Source of the DNA: Olleya aquimaris
GTDB taxonomy: Bacteria; Bacteroidota; Bacteroidia; Flavobacteriales; Flavobacteriaceae
DNA length: 64,000 bases
Assembly (NCBI RefSeq): GCF_003259525.1
Contig: NZ_QLLO01000002.1
Location: forward strand, 186,001 to 250,000
Direction of reading: 5' to 3'
Positions 44,381 through 53,083 of the stretch are shown here, piece by piece. The notes beneath the pieces were generated by a model. The model ran no database searches. It saw only the letters and a list, made by a program, of their open reading frames with translations, and had not been told where the DNA came from. Both the position numbers and the translations under genes were made by a program. Within the stretch, counting starts at the first letter, position 1. Every line of letters begins with the position of its first letter.

Positions 44381-45532
44381 ATGAAACTATTAATGGTCGC
44401 CATTCCAAACCATCACTTTTTTCAATGGGTCAACCAATTGAAAGATTCGGGCTATGAGGTCTATTGGTTTGATGTGACTGATGGTGGACCACAATCGCCC
44501 AAAATAGAGTGGGTGACTCAAATAAAAGGGTGGAAATTGAAGTGGAATTTTCCATTTAGAAGTACGATAAAAAAAAGACTTCCAAAACTGTATAAGTGTA
44601 TTCAAAAGTATAATGAACATGATGTGTCTAAAGCATTTCAAAACGCGCTAACTACTATACAACCAGACATTGTGCATTGCTTTGAAATGCAATTAGCAGG
44701 ATTGCCTATATTACCTATTATGGAACAGAACACTATTCCATTAATCTATTCTTCTTGGGGAAGTGATGTGTTTTATTTTAAAGAATTAGGTGTGTCAAAA
44801 CAAGAGTTAGAGCGTTTCTATAAGCGTACCAATTATCTGGTTACAGATTGCCAACGGGATTATCATTTAGCAGTTAAAAATGGATTTAACAATCGGTTTT
44901 TAGGTGTGTTTCCTGGTAATGGCGGTTTGACTATCAATAATTCTAATATTAAACCCGTTTCAGAACGACCAATTATTTTAATTAAAGGTTACGACGATGG
45001 TGTGGGTAAAGCTTCCATAGTATTAAAAGCTTTGGAGTTGGTTTCTGTAAAACTTTTAGATTATAAGCAAATTGTTATTTACAGTGCAGATGATAGTATT
45101 CAAAAACAAATACAACACTCTAAGATACTGTCTTCTTTACCTTTTACCATTCACTCTAGATACACGTTTATTCAAAATAAAGAGTTGTTAGAATTAATGG
45201 GGAAAAGTTGTCTTCATATTGCTAATAGTATTTCAGACGGAATGCCTAACGCTTTGTTAGAAGCCATGTCCATGGGTGCATTCCCTATTCAATCTAATCC
45301 AGGTCAGGTCACCGAGGAAGTCCTTGTACACGGTAAAAACGGATTGCTAATTGCCAATCCATTAGATGTAAAAGAAATAGCTAAGCATATAGAAACTGCA
45401 CTAAAAGATGACTCGTTAAGACAACAAGCACAAGATTTTAATGTCAATTTTATGCAAAGACAGTATAATCGTACTACATTGCAACCCAAAATACAAACCC
45501 TTTATCAAACCGTTTACTCAGAATACCAATAG
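44381..45532 (+). CDS. Glycosyltransferase, GT4 family
   Basis: This 383-aa GT-B enzyme has an N-terminal part with MVAIPNHHFFQWVNQLKDSG and IVHCFEMQLAGLPIL, then SSWGSDVFYF. The donor domain ends with NSISDGMPNALLEAMSMGAF and GQVTEEVLVHGKNGLLI. It abuts the GT2 gene at 45533 with no gap. The NHHFFQW start is unlike most GT4 members, so the acceptor may be unusual. Confidence 0.85.
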   Translation: MKLLMVAIPNHHFFQWVNQLKDSGYEVYWFDVTDGGPQSPKIEWVTQIKGWKLKWNFPFRSTIKKRLPKLYKCIQKYNEHDVSKAFQNALTTIQPDIVHCFEMQLAGLPILPIMEQNTIPLIYSSWGSDVFYFKELGVSKQELERFYKRTNYLVTDCQRDYHLAVKNGFNNRFLGVFPGNGGLTINNSNIKPVSERPIILIKGYDDGVGKASIVLKALELVSVKLLDYKQIVIYSADDSIQKQIQHSKILSSLPFTIHSRYTFIQNKELLELMGKSCLHIANSISDGMPNALLEAMSMGAFPIQSNPGQVTEEVLVHGKNGLLIANPLDVKEIAKHIETALKDDSLRQQAQDFNVNFMQRQYNRTTLQPKIQTLYQTVYSEYQ

Positions 45533-46417
45533 ATGCAACTTTCGTTTTTAATAGTCACCAAAAATAGACCAGAAGATTTGGCTTTAACGTTAACTAAGTT
45601 AAAGGCTATCATCGATTTATCTATCCATGAAGTGTTGGTGTTTATTGATGGTTGTTCTAAGACCGAAAAGATTATTAACGATTTTGATTGGGTAGATTGG
45701 ACGGTTTCTACTCTTAGCATTAGTGCGTCTCCAGCAAGACATGCGTTGTATAAAAAGGCAACAGGTACCATTTTTATTGGTTTAGATGATGATGCGCATC
45801 CTATTAGCCCTCATTTTATTGAAGCTATTGAAGCCGAATTTCAACACAATACACATTTAGGTATTATCGCTTTTCAGGAAGTGAGAGGGTTGTATAAAAC
45901 CGATGAAGACGCTTTACTGCATTCTAAAGAGTTAGAATCTCATTTGACCAATGATTTTGTAGGTTGTGGTTTTGCGATTAAAAAAGAGGTGTATAAGGCA
46001 ACTAATGGCTTCCCTGTTTGGATAGATATTTATGGCGAAGAACCTGCAGTGTCTTTAGAAGTTTTAGATTTGGGATATGATATTATTTATCAACCAAATA
46101 TAAAAGTCAACCATCGTATTGATGTCAAAAAAAGAATGCAACAAGGTCGTAACTATTTTAGATTTGAACGACAATTAAAAAATACCCTACGTTATTATTT
46201 AGTCTATTACCCAAAACCACTCAAAAAAATAGCAAAAACCTTATGGCATAACTTTAATAAGTATGCTTTAAAAGACTGGAACTATTTTAAGTCGTTTGTT
46301 TTGGTGTTTTTTTCAACGTTGTATACATTACCTAGCCTATTAAAATACAGACAACCAGTACAACAAGAGACAATTTCTAAAAAACTAAATTTAAAATCGC
46401 TAAACTACTCTGCGTAA
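45533..46417 (+). CDS. Glycosyltransferase, GT2 family
   Basis: This 294-aa GT-A enzyme begins LSFLIVTKNRPEDLALTL, with FIGLDDDAHPISP (about 78-90) as DxD. CGFAIKKEVYKATNGF and DIYGEEPAVSLEVLDLGYDI form the acceptor/catalytic region. A weakly hydrophobic segment (SFVLVFFSTLYTLPSLL) near residue 265 could associate with the membrane. It abuts both neighbours. Confidence 0.86.
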   Translation: MQLSFLIVTKNRPEDLALTLTKLKAIIDLSIHEVLVFIDGCSKTEKIINDFDWVDWTVSTLSISASPARHALYKKATGTIFIGLDDDAHPISPHFIEAIEAEFQHNTHLGIIAFQEVRGLYKTDEDALLHSKELESHLTNDFVGCGFAIKKEVYKATNGFPVWIDIYGEEPAVSLEVLDLGYDIIYQPNIKVNHRIDVKKRMQQGRNYFRFERQLKNTLRYYLVYYPKPLKKIAKTLWHNFNKYALKDWNYFKSFVLVFFSTLYTLPSLLKYRQPVQQETISKKLNLKSLNYSA

Positions 46418-47857
46418 ATGCTATTTAACTCACTTGATTTTGCTGTCTTTTTACCTATAGTATTTATACTATATTGGTTTGTTACAGATAAAAGCCTAAA
46501 GCTTCAAAATGCTTTATTAGTCCTTGCTAGTTATGTGTTTTATGGATGGTGGGATTGGCGCTTTTTGTCTTTAATTATCTTTAGTTCTTTAGTGGATTAC
46601 ACCATAGGCTTACAATTAAAAAAAGAAGACAAACCCTCTAAGCGAAAACTGCTACTTTGGACTAGTATTCTTGTTAATTTAGGGTTTTTAGGTTTTTTTA
46701 AATACTATAACTTTTTTGTTGATAATTTTGTGGAAGCGTTTTCGTTTTTCGGAAGCAAGATTCAGCCCAATACTTTAGATATTATTCTACCTGTTGGGAT
46801 TAGTTTTTACACTTTTCAAACTTTAAGTTATACCATTGATGTTTATAAGCGAAAGTTAGAACCAACTGAAGATATCGTGTCTTTTTTAGCGTTTGTCAGC
46901 TTTTTTCCACAATTGGTTGCAGGACCCATAGAGCGTGCTACCCATTTATTACCTCAATTTTATAAAAAAAGACAGTTTCATTACAGCAAAGCGGTTGATG
47001 GCTGCCGACAAATTCTTTGGGGATTTTTCAAAAAAGTGGTCATTGCTGATAATTGTGCTGAATATGCCAATCAAATCTTTAATAATTCGGCAGAACACTC
47101 TGGCAGTACTTTGTTAATGGGTGCTTTGTTTTTTACCTTTCAAATTTATGGCGATTTTTCAGGGTATTCAGACATTGCAATTGGGACGTCTAGATTATTT
47201 GGATTTAACTTAAAACAGAATTTTGCATTCCCTTATTTTTCACGTGATATTGCCGAGTTTTGGAGGCGTTGGCATATGTCACTTTCCACTTGGTTTAGGG
47301 ACTATTTGTACATTCCGTTAGGAGGAAGTAGAGGTGGAACCTGGATGAAAGTCCGTAATACCTTTATCATCTTTTTAGTTAGTGGATTTTGGCATGGTGC
47401 TAATTGGACGTTTATTGTTTGGGGATTTTTAAATGCGCTCTATTTTTTACCCTTATTATTAGCAAACCGTAACAGAAATAACTTAAATGTCGTCGCTCAA
47501 GACAGTTATTTACCAACTTTAAAAGAAAGTATGCAAATGCTAATCACATTTGGTATTACTGTATTGGCTTGGATCTTTTTTAGAGCAGAAAATCTAACAC
47601 ACGCCATGTCCTATTTAAAAGGCATTTTTAATAAAACCTTGTTATCCTTACCAAGCATAAGACCAACCAACTTAATAATTCTGATTTTGTTTTTTTTATT
47701 GATTGAGTGGATTGGAAGACGCCAACAATACGCTATTGAAGTTTTGTTTATAAAGCAATCTAGATTTATTAAATGGATGTTTTATATGATGCTAATAACA
47801 TTAATATTTTTGTTTACTTCTGATAGTCAACAAGAGTTTATTTATTTCCAATTTTAA
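46418..47857 (+). CDS. MBOAT family O-acyltransferase (AlgI-like)
   Basis: This 479-aa polytopic membrane protein has about ten helices. The family region is HMSLSTWFRDYLYIPLGG (about 286-303), and the invariant catalytic His is in SGFWHGANWTF (about residue 325). It matches AlgI/DltB-type enzymes, which pass acyl groups (often acetyl) across the membrane for transfer to extracellular polymers. The next gene is an SGNH-like partner, the usual pairing. It lies within the polysaccharide locus, so O-acylation of the glycan is the likely job. Confidence 0.92.
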   Translation: MLFNSLDFAVFLPIVFILYWFVTDKSLKLQNALLVLASYVFYGWWDWRFLSLIIFSSLVDYTIGLQLKKEDKPSKRKLLLWTSILVNLGFLGFFKYYNFFVDNFVEAFSFFGSKIQPNTLDIILPVGISFYTFQTLSYTIDVYKRKLEPTEDIVSFLAFVSFFPQLVAGPIERATHLLPQFYKKRQFHYSKAVDGCRQILWGFFKKVVIADNCAEYANQIFNNSAEHSGSTLLMGALFFTFQIYGDFSGYSDIAIGTSRLFGFNLKQNFAFPYFSRDIAEFWRRWHMSLSTWFRDYLYIPLGGSRGGTWMKVRNTFIIFLVSGFWHGANWTFIVWGFLNALYFLPLLLANRNRNNLNVVAQDSYLPTLKESMQMLITFGITVLAWIFFRAENLTHAMSYLKGIFNKTLLSLPSIRPTNLIILILFFLLIEWIGRRQQYAIEVLFIKQSRFIKWMFYMMLITLIFLFTSDSQQEFIYFQF

Positions 47858-47859
47858 AG

Positions 47860-48777
47860 ATGAAGCAATTTTTAAAACATGGTTTTATTTTTTTTATCAT
47901 TTTTTTCATTGTAGAAAAAAGTGCTTACTTGCTTATGTTAAAAGCGCCACAAAGAGAATATGACAAAAGATTAGAGTTTGTTTTAAAAGGTGAAATGAAT
48001 AAAGACATAATAATTTTAGGGTCATCCAGAGGAGCTTCAAATGTTTTGGCAGGACAACTTGAAAAAGAGACTGGTCTTAAAACTTATAACTTATCATATG
48101 AGGGTTCAAATGTTCTATTTCATAATTTTATTTTAAAAACGCTTTTAAAATATAATAAATCTCCTAAAAAAATAATTATAGTTTTTGATTTGCCCTATCA
48201 ATTTATAGAAGAAAAATCACTAATATTTAGAGCTGATAGATTGTATCCACTATCAAAAAGTAATTATATAAATGAACAGCTTATTAAACATGAAAAAAAA
48301 AATTGGATATCTTGGTTTTTTATGTTGGCTAGACTAAATAAAGTGCATTTAGAATTTAACAATAAAAACCCTTTTCGTTATAATCCCATTGATAGTTTGG
48401 GGTCTAGACCTTACATAATAAAGAAAGATACTAAAAATCCAGAATATTTAAGTACTATAACTAAATACGATAGTGCTTTAGAATTACCAGAAAAAATTGA
48501 AGCTTTTACAAATATTCAGAAGCTTTGCTCAGAAAATAATATTGAGTTAATTGTTGTCATACCTCCAAATTTTAAAAAATATAATTCCAGTTTTACAAAG
48601 CGTATTAAGAAGTTGTTATTGCAAGATAATAGACTTTATGTATACGATACCTTGAATCCTATTTATAAAAATGAAGATTACTTTAATGACTCATCTCACC
48701 TTTTTAAAAATGGAGCCAAAATCTTTACCTCAGAAATTAGTACTTTTATCAACCAAAATAAAGACAGTTTAAAATAA
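47860..48777 (+). CDS. SGNH-hydrolase-like membrane-anchored protein (AlgJ/AlgX/DltD-like role)
   Basis: This 305-aa protein has an N-terminal membrane anchor (about 7-26), then [12 protein letters not shown] (50-61) as the GDS-like nucleophile block (S55/S56). An Asn-containing block YNLSYEGSN follows, and near the C-terminus D277-S-S-H280 ([11 protein letters not shown]), the expected Asp-x-x-His pair. These are the SGNH catalytic elements. It follows an MBOAT gene by 2 nt, so it is probably the extracytoplasmic transferase. The overall sequence is divergent. Confidence 0.72.
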   Translation: MKQFLKHGFIFFIIFFIVEKSAYLLMLKAPQREYDKRLEFVLKGEMNKDIIILGSSRGASNVLAGQLEKETGLKTYNLSYEGSNVLFHNFILKTLLKYNKSPKKIIIVFDLPYQFIEEKSLIFRADRLYPLSKSNYINEQLIKHEKKNWISWFFMLARLNKVHLEFNNKNPFRYNPIDSLGSRPYIIKKDTKNPEYLSTITKYDSALELPEKIEAFTNIQKLCSENNIELIVVIPPNFKKYNSSFTKRIKKLLLQDNRLYVYDTLNPIYKNEDYFNDSSHLFKNGAKIFTSEISTFINQNKDSLK

Positions 48778-49838
48778 TGAAAATAGCCTTAATTACAGGA
48801 ATAAACGGACAAGATGGATCTTACCTTGCCGAGCTTTTACTAGATAAAGGCTACATGGTACATGGTATTATCAGACGTAGCTCTACCTTTAATACAGAAC
48901 GTATTGAACATCTATATATTGACGTATTGTTAAAAGATCAGCATAAAAAGCAAAAAATCAAGCTGCATTATGGTGATATGACAGATGGTTCCAATTTAAT
49001 ACGTTTAGTACAAGAGATTCAACCCGACGAGATTTACAATCTTGCAGCACAGTCCCATGTAAAAGTCTCTTTTGATTTGCCAGAATACACCGCAGAAACA
49101 GATGGAGTTGGTACCTTAAAACTATTAGAAGCTATCCGTATTTGTGGTTTGACTGATAAAACAAGAATTTATCAAGCATCAACCTCTGAGCTGTATGGTA
49201 AAGTACAAGAAATTCCGCAGACAGAAGCAACACCCTTTTATCCAAGATCACCATATGGTGTGGCAAAATTATATGCCTTTTGGATTACTAAAAACTATCG
49301 CGAATCCTATAACATGTTTGCTGTAAATGGTATTTTATTTAATCACGAGTCTGAGCGACGTGGCGAAACCTTTGTGACAAGAAAAATTACTCTAGCAGCT
49401 GCAAGAATTGCACATGGTATTCAAGATAAATTATATTTAGGAAACTTAGATGCCAAACGCGATTGGGGATATGCTAAAGATTATGTAGAATGTATGTGGT
49501 TGATGCTTCAACAAGAGGTTCCTGAAGATTATGTTATTGGAACAGGAGAACAGCATACCGTTAGAGAATTCTGTGAGCTGGCGTTTAGAGAAGCTAATAT
49601 TACCATTAATTGGGAGGGTAAAGACGAAAAGGAAAAAGGCGTCTGTGCTAAAACAGGACGTGTTTTAATAGAAATTGATCCTAATTATTATCGCTTAGCC
49701 GAAGTAGAAACCTTATTAGGTGATCCAACTAAAGCCAAAACCAATTTAGGTTGGAATCCTAACAAAACATCTTTTAATGAATTGGTTAGCATCATGATGC
49801 AACACGATTTAAAACTAATAGAAAATCAAAAAAAGTAA
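48777..49838 (+). CDS. gmd: GDP-mannose 4,6-dehydratase
   Basis: This 353-aa extended SDR has NADP motif [14 protein letters not shown] (8-21), the [15 protein letters not shown] segment unique to Gmd (33-47), and [13 protein letters not shown]. Catalytic [16 protein letters not shown] and [10 protein letters not shown] are present, then [17 protein letters not shown] and the [16 protein letters not shown] block. It makes GDP-4-keto-6-deoxymannose, which the next gene product reduces to GDP-L-fucose. It overlaps its neighbours by one base each side. Confidence 0.97.
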   Translation: MKIALITGINGQDGSYLAELLLDKGYMVHGIIRRSSTFNTERIEHLYIDVLLKDQHKKQKIKLHYGDMTDGSNLIRLVQEIQPDEIYNLAAQSHVKVSFDLPEYTAETDGVGTLKLLEAIRICGLTDKTRIYQASTSELYGKVQEIPQTEATPFYPRSPYGVAKLYAFWITKNYRESYNMFAVNGILFNHESERRGETFVTRKITLAAARIAHGIQDKLYLGNLDAKRDWGYAKDYVECMWLMLQQEVPEDYVIGTGEQHTVREFCELAFREANITINWEGKDEKEKGVCAKTGRVLIEIDPNYYRLAEVETLLGDPTKAKTNLGWNPNKTSFNELVSIMMQHDLKLIENQKK

Positions 49839-50887
49839 TGAATCTTGATGCTAAAATATTTGTAGCTGGTCATAACGGTTTGGTTGGAAGTGCCATTTTA
49901 AAAACACTAAAAAATAAAGGGTATTTTAATATTGTAACTAGAAATAGAACCGAGTTAGATTTAATGGATTACTATAGTGTGGATTCTTTTTTTAAAGCTG
50001 AACAACCAGAATACGTGTTTTTAGCAGCAGCAAAAGTTGGTGGTATACTTGACAATAATTTAAGAAGAGGAACTTTTATCTATGAAAATTTAATGATTCA
50101 AAATCACGTGATTCATTTAAGTCATGTTTATAAAGTGAAAAAACTATTATTTTTGGGGAGTACTTGTATCTACCCTAAAGATTGTCCCCAACCAATAAAA
50201 GAAGAGTATTTACTAACTGGTCCGTTAGAGTATACTAATGAGCCTTACGCAATTGCTAAAATTGCTGGTATAAAATTATGCGAAAGCTATAATATTCAAT
50301 ATGGTACCAATTTTTTATCTGTAATGCCAACAAATTTGTATGGTCCTAATGATAATTTTGATTTAGAAAAATCACACGTACTACCTGCATTAATTAGAAA
50401 AATTCATTTAGCCAAATTATTTCAAGACGACGACATTGAAGGAATAAAAAATAATTTAAAAGTCGATACTATTGAAGAAGTACAATCAATTTTAAATACA
50501 CACGGAATCACTAATTCTTCAGTTGAAATCTGGGGAAGTGGTCAGCCTATGCGCGAGTTTTTATGGTCAGAAGATATGGCTGAATCTTGTGTTTTTGTTA
50601 TGAATAATGTCAATTTTGAAGCTTGTGTTTTAAATACAAATGAAGTCAGAAATACACATATAAATATTGGAACTGGAAGTGATGTTTCAATTAAAACCTT
50701 GGCTAATCTTATTAAAGAGACAATTAATTATAAAGGCGAGTTTACTTTTAATACTTCAAAACCTGATGGTACCTTGAAAAAGCTTACAGATAGTAGTAAA
50801 ATAAATGCTTTAGGATGGACACATTCTATGTCTTTAGAAGAAGGTGTAAAAAAGTTGTATTCATGGTATCTTCAAAATAGTATTTAA
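49838..50887 (+). CDS. fcl: GDP-L-fucose synthase
   Basis: This 349-aa epimerase/reductase has FVAGHNGLVGSAIL (8-21), AAAKVGGILDNN, FLGSTCIYPKDCPQPI (active-site Ser/Cys) and YAIAKIAGIKLCESYN (Tyr/Lys). It finishes GDP-L-fucose synthesis after gmd. It is longer than E. coli Fcl (321 aa) because of an insertion of about 30 residues around 202-230, common in Bacteroidota versions. An 88-nt gap follows, the largest inside this part of the locus, and may hold an internal promoter. Confidence 0.95.
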   Translation: MNLDAKIFVAGHNGLVGSAILKTLKNKGYFNIVTRNRTELDLMDYYSVDSFFKAEQPEYVFLAAAKVGGILDNNLRRGTFIYENLMIQNHVIHLSHVYKVKKLLFLGSTCIYPKDCPQPIKEEYLLTGPLEYTNEPYAIAKIAGIKLCESYNIQYGTNFLSVMPTNLYGPNDNFDLEKSHVLPALIRKIHLAKLFQDDDIEGIKNNLKVDTIEEVQSILNTHGITNSSVEIWGSGQPMREFLWSEDMAESCVFVMNNVNFEACVLNTNEVRNTHINIGTGSDVSIKTLANLIKETINYKGEFTFNTSKPDGTLKKLTDSSKINALGWTHSMSLEEGVKKLYSWYLQNSI

Positions 50888-50975
50888 ATAGCCTTTTATC
50901 CGAAATTTCTTAACTTTCATCCGAAAAAAAGTGTATTTTAGCGACAAATTAAGAATTCGAATCTTTTAGTAATAC

Positions 50976-52130
50976 ATGAAAAAAATCGGTTTTATTCCTT
51001 TACGTAAAGGCTCTAAAGGTATTCCTGGAAAAAATAAACGAAAAATGGTTGGTAGACCTTTGTTTACTTGGGTGTTAGGCGAAGCTTTACAGTCTCATTT
51101 AGATGAAGTTTATGTCTTTACAGACGACCAATCCATTATCGATTTTATTAACAAAGAATACCACTATACCTCAAAAATAAAAGCACTATTAAGAAGTAGT
51201 GAAAGTGCTACAGACACAGCCTCTACCGAAAATGCTATGCTAGAGTTTGCAAAACAAATCGATTATAATTTTGATGTGTTTTGCCTATTACAAGCTACTT
51301 CCCCTTTTACAACAGCATCCGATATCAATGCGTGTTTACAAGAAATTAAAAACGGTAAAGACTCTGCATTAACTGTTGTTAATACGCATCGTTTTTTATG
51401 GAATACAGATGGAACACCAATAAATTACAATCCTTTTAATCGTCCAAGACGTCAAGATTTTGAAGGTGTGCTCATTGAAAATGGAGCAGTCTATACCTGT
51501 AATAAAGAGGTCTTAAAAAATAAAAATAACCGTTTAGGCGATAACATTGGTATTGTCACCATGCCTGAAGATAGCTTACATGAAATTGACACCGAATCTG
51601 ATTGGATAGTTGTCGAGCAATTGTTGATAGAACGTCAAAAACGTGCTAAATCAGCCCAAAAAATCACACATCTAGTTTTAGATGTGGATGGTGTTTTTAC
51701 GGATGGAAGCATTACTTATACTAAAGATGGCGAGCATACTAAACGCTTTGATATGCGAGATGGTATGGGCTTAGAAATCCTACGTCAGTTTGATGTCCAG
51801 GTTATGGTTATGACGTCTGAGCAATCAGAATTGGTTGCTAAACGCATGAAAAAGCTTCAAATAAAAGATGTGTTTTTAGGTGTAAAAGATAAATTTACTT
51901 TGTTACAAAACTTATCAAAAACGAAAGGTTTTTCATTAAATAATGTGGCTTATGTTGGCGACGATGTTAACGATTTATCCAACATAGTTAGTGTGGGTTG
52001 GTCTTTAGCACCACATAATGCCATGACAGAAATAAAAACTAATGCCGATGTGGTGCTGTCTAAAAATTCCGGAAATGGAGCTATTAGAGAAGCCTGTCAA
52101 TTTATAAAAAATTACAATAAACGATTTTAG
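50976..52130 (+). CDS. Acylneuraminate cytidylyltransferase fused to HAD phosphatase (NeuA-KdsC-like)
   Basis: This 384-aa protein has two domains. Residues 1-225 are a CMP-nonulosonate synthetase: PLRKGSKGIPGKNKRKM (8-24), the CTP loop, and LLQATSPFT. Residues 230-384 are a HAD phosphatase like KdsC: LDVDGVFTDGSI (D236, D238), RFDMRDGMGLE, then VGDDVNDLSN. A similar architecture occurs in animal CMAS. It would remove a phosphate from a nonulosonate phosphate and activate the sugar with CMP. It precedes the NeuB-like synthase by 9 nt. Confidence 0.9.
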   Translation: MKKIGFIPLRKGSKGIPGKNKRKMVGRPLFTWVLGEALQSHLDEVYVFTDDQSIIDFINKEYHYTSKIKALLRSSESATDTASTENAMLEFAKQIDYNFDVFCLLQATSPFTTASDINACLQEIKNGKDSALTVVNTHRFLWNTDGTPINYNPFNRPRRQDFEGVLIENGAVYTCNKEVLKNKNNRLGDNIGIVTMPEDSLHEIDTESDWIVVEQLLIERQKRAKSAQKITHLVLDVDGVFTDGSITYTKDGEHTKRFDMRDGMGLEILRQFDVQVMVMTSEQSELVAKRMKKLQIKDVFLGVKDKFTLLQNLSKTKGFSLNNVAYVGDDVNDLSNIVSVGWSLAPHNAMTEIKTNADVVLSKNSGNGAIREACQFIKNYNKRF

Positions 52131-52139
52131 TCCTCAACT

Positions 52140-53015
52140 ATGAATACTTATAAAACCCCATATATCATTGCCGAAATAGGCTGTAACCATAAAGGCGACA
52201 TGCAAATTGCCAAAGAGCTTATTCAAATGGCAAAAATATTTTGTCAAGTAGATGCTGTTAAGTTTCAAAAGCGTCATAACAAAGAGTTGTTAACCGAGGA
52301 ACAATACAATAGCCCACATCCAAATCCATCAAATTCTTATGGAGATACTTATGGTGCACATCGCGAATATTTAGAGTTTGATGTACATCAACACCAAGAA
52401 TTAAAAGATTTTTGTGAAGAGATTGGTATCGATTATTCCACCTCTGTTTGGGATGTGACTTCTGCTAAAGAAATAGCGTCATTACATCCTAAGTTTATAA
52501 AAATTCCATCAGCGTGTAACAATAATGTGAAGATGTTAGAATGGTTATGCAACAATTATGATGGCGAATTGCATATTTCTACAGGAATGACCACCAAAGA
52601 TGAAATTGAGGATTTAGTGCAATTATTTAAAAAACACAATAGAAACAAAGATTTAGTACTTTATAATTGTACCTCTGGTTATCCAGTTCCTTTTGAAGAT
52701 GTGTGCTTGTTAGATATTAACCTTTTAATTGAGAAATACGGATCAGACGTTAAGCACATTGGGTTTTCTGGTCACCATTTAGGGATTGCTGTAGATGTTG
52801 CAGCTTATACATTGGGTGCAAATGTTATTGAACGACATTACACCTTGGACAGAACCTGGAAAGGGACAGATCACGCAGCCTCTTTAGAGCCTATGGGTTT
52901 GCGTAAATTATCAAGAGATTTAAATGCAGTACATAAAGCTTTAACTTTTAAAAGTCAAGATATTTTACCAATTGAGCAAGTACAACGTGATAAGTTGAAA
53001 AATCAAAAAGGATAA
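52140..53015 (+). CDS. Nonulosonate (sialic acid-family) synthase, NeuB-like, lacking the SAF domain
   Basis: This 291-aa TIM-barrel synthase condenses PEP with an aldose. Typical blocks are IAEIGCNHKGDMQIAKELI (9-27), DAVKFQKRH, then LHISTGMTTKDEIEDL, YNCTSGYPVPFEDV, IGFSGHHLGI and ERHYTLDRTWKGTDHAASLE. Standard NeuB (about 340 aa) ends with an antifreeze-like SAF domain; here the protein stops about 40 residues after the barrel. Product may be a nonulosonate or its 9-phosphate. No epimerase or kinase for the aldose is nearby. Confidence 0.88.
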   Translation: MNTYKTPYIIAEIGCNHKGDMQIAKELIQMAKIFCQVDAVKFQKRHNKELLTEEQYNSPHPNPSNSYGDTYGAHREYLEFDVHQHQELKDFCEEIGIDYSTSVWDVTSAKEIASLHPKFIKIPSACNNNVKMLEWLCNNYDGELHISTGMTTKDEIEDLVQLFKKHNRNKDLVLYNCTSGYPVPFEDVCLLDINLLIEKYGSDVKHIGFSGHHLGIAVDVAAYTLGANVIERHYTLDRTWKGTDHAASLEPMGLRKLSRDLNAVHKALTFKSQDILPIEQVQRDKLKNQKG

Positions 53016-53019
53016 TTAT

Positions 53020-53083
53020 TAGTTAACAGTTAAAAGTTAAAAGTTAAATTTAACAATGAATAGTTAAAAGTGAAAATTTAATA
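53020..53083. repeat. AT-rich spacer with short degenerate direct repeats
   Basis: Between the NeuB-like gene and the next is a spacer of repeated (A)GTTAAAAGT-type units (AGTTAACAGTTAAAAGTTAA, then AATAGTTAAAAGTGAAAA). It holds a four-codon frame ATG-AAT-AGT-TAA at 53056. The same first codons recur at the true start GTG-AAT-AGC at 53084. It resembles the spacer at 26707. Confidence 0.5.

Noticed and set aside
50888-50975. Internal promoter before the cytidylyltransferase gene
   Set aside because: The 88-nt gap has TAACTTTC and TATTTTAG, each one or two bases off the -7 consensus, but no correctly spaced TTG; not strong enough to list.
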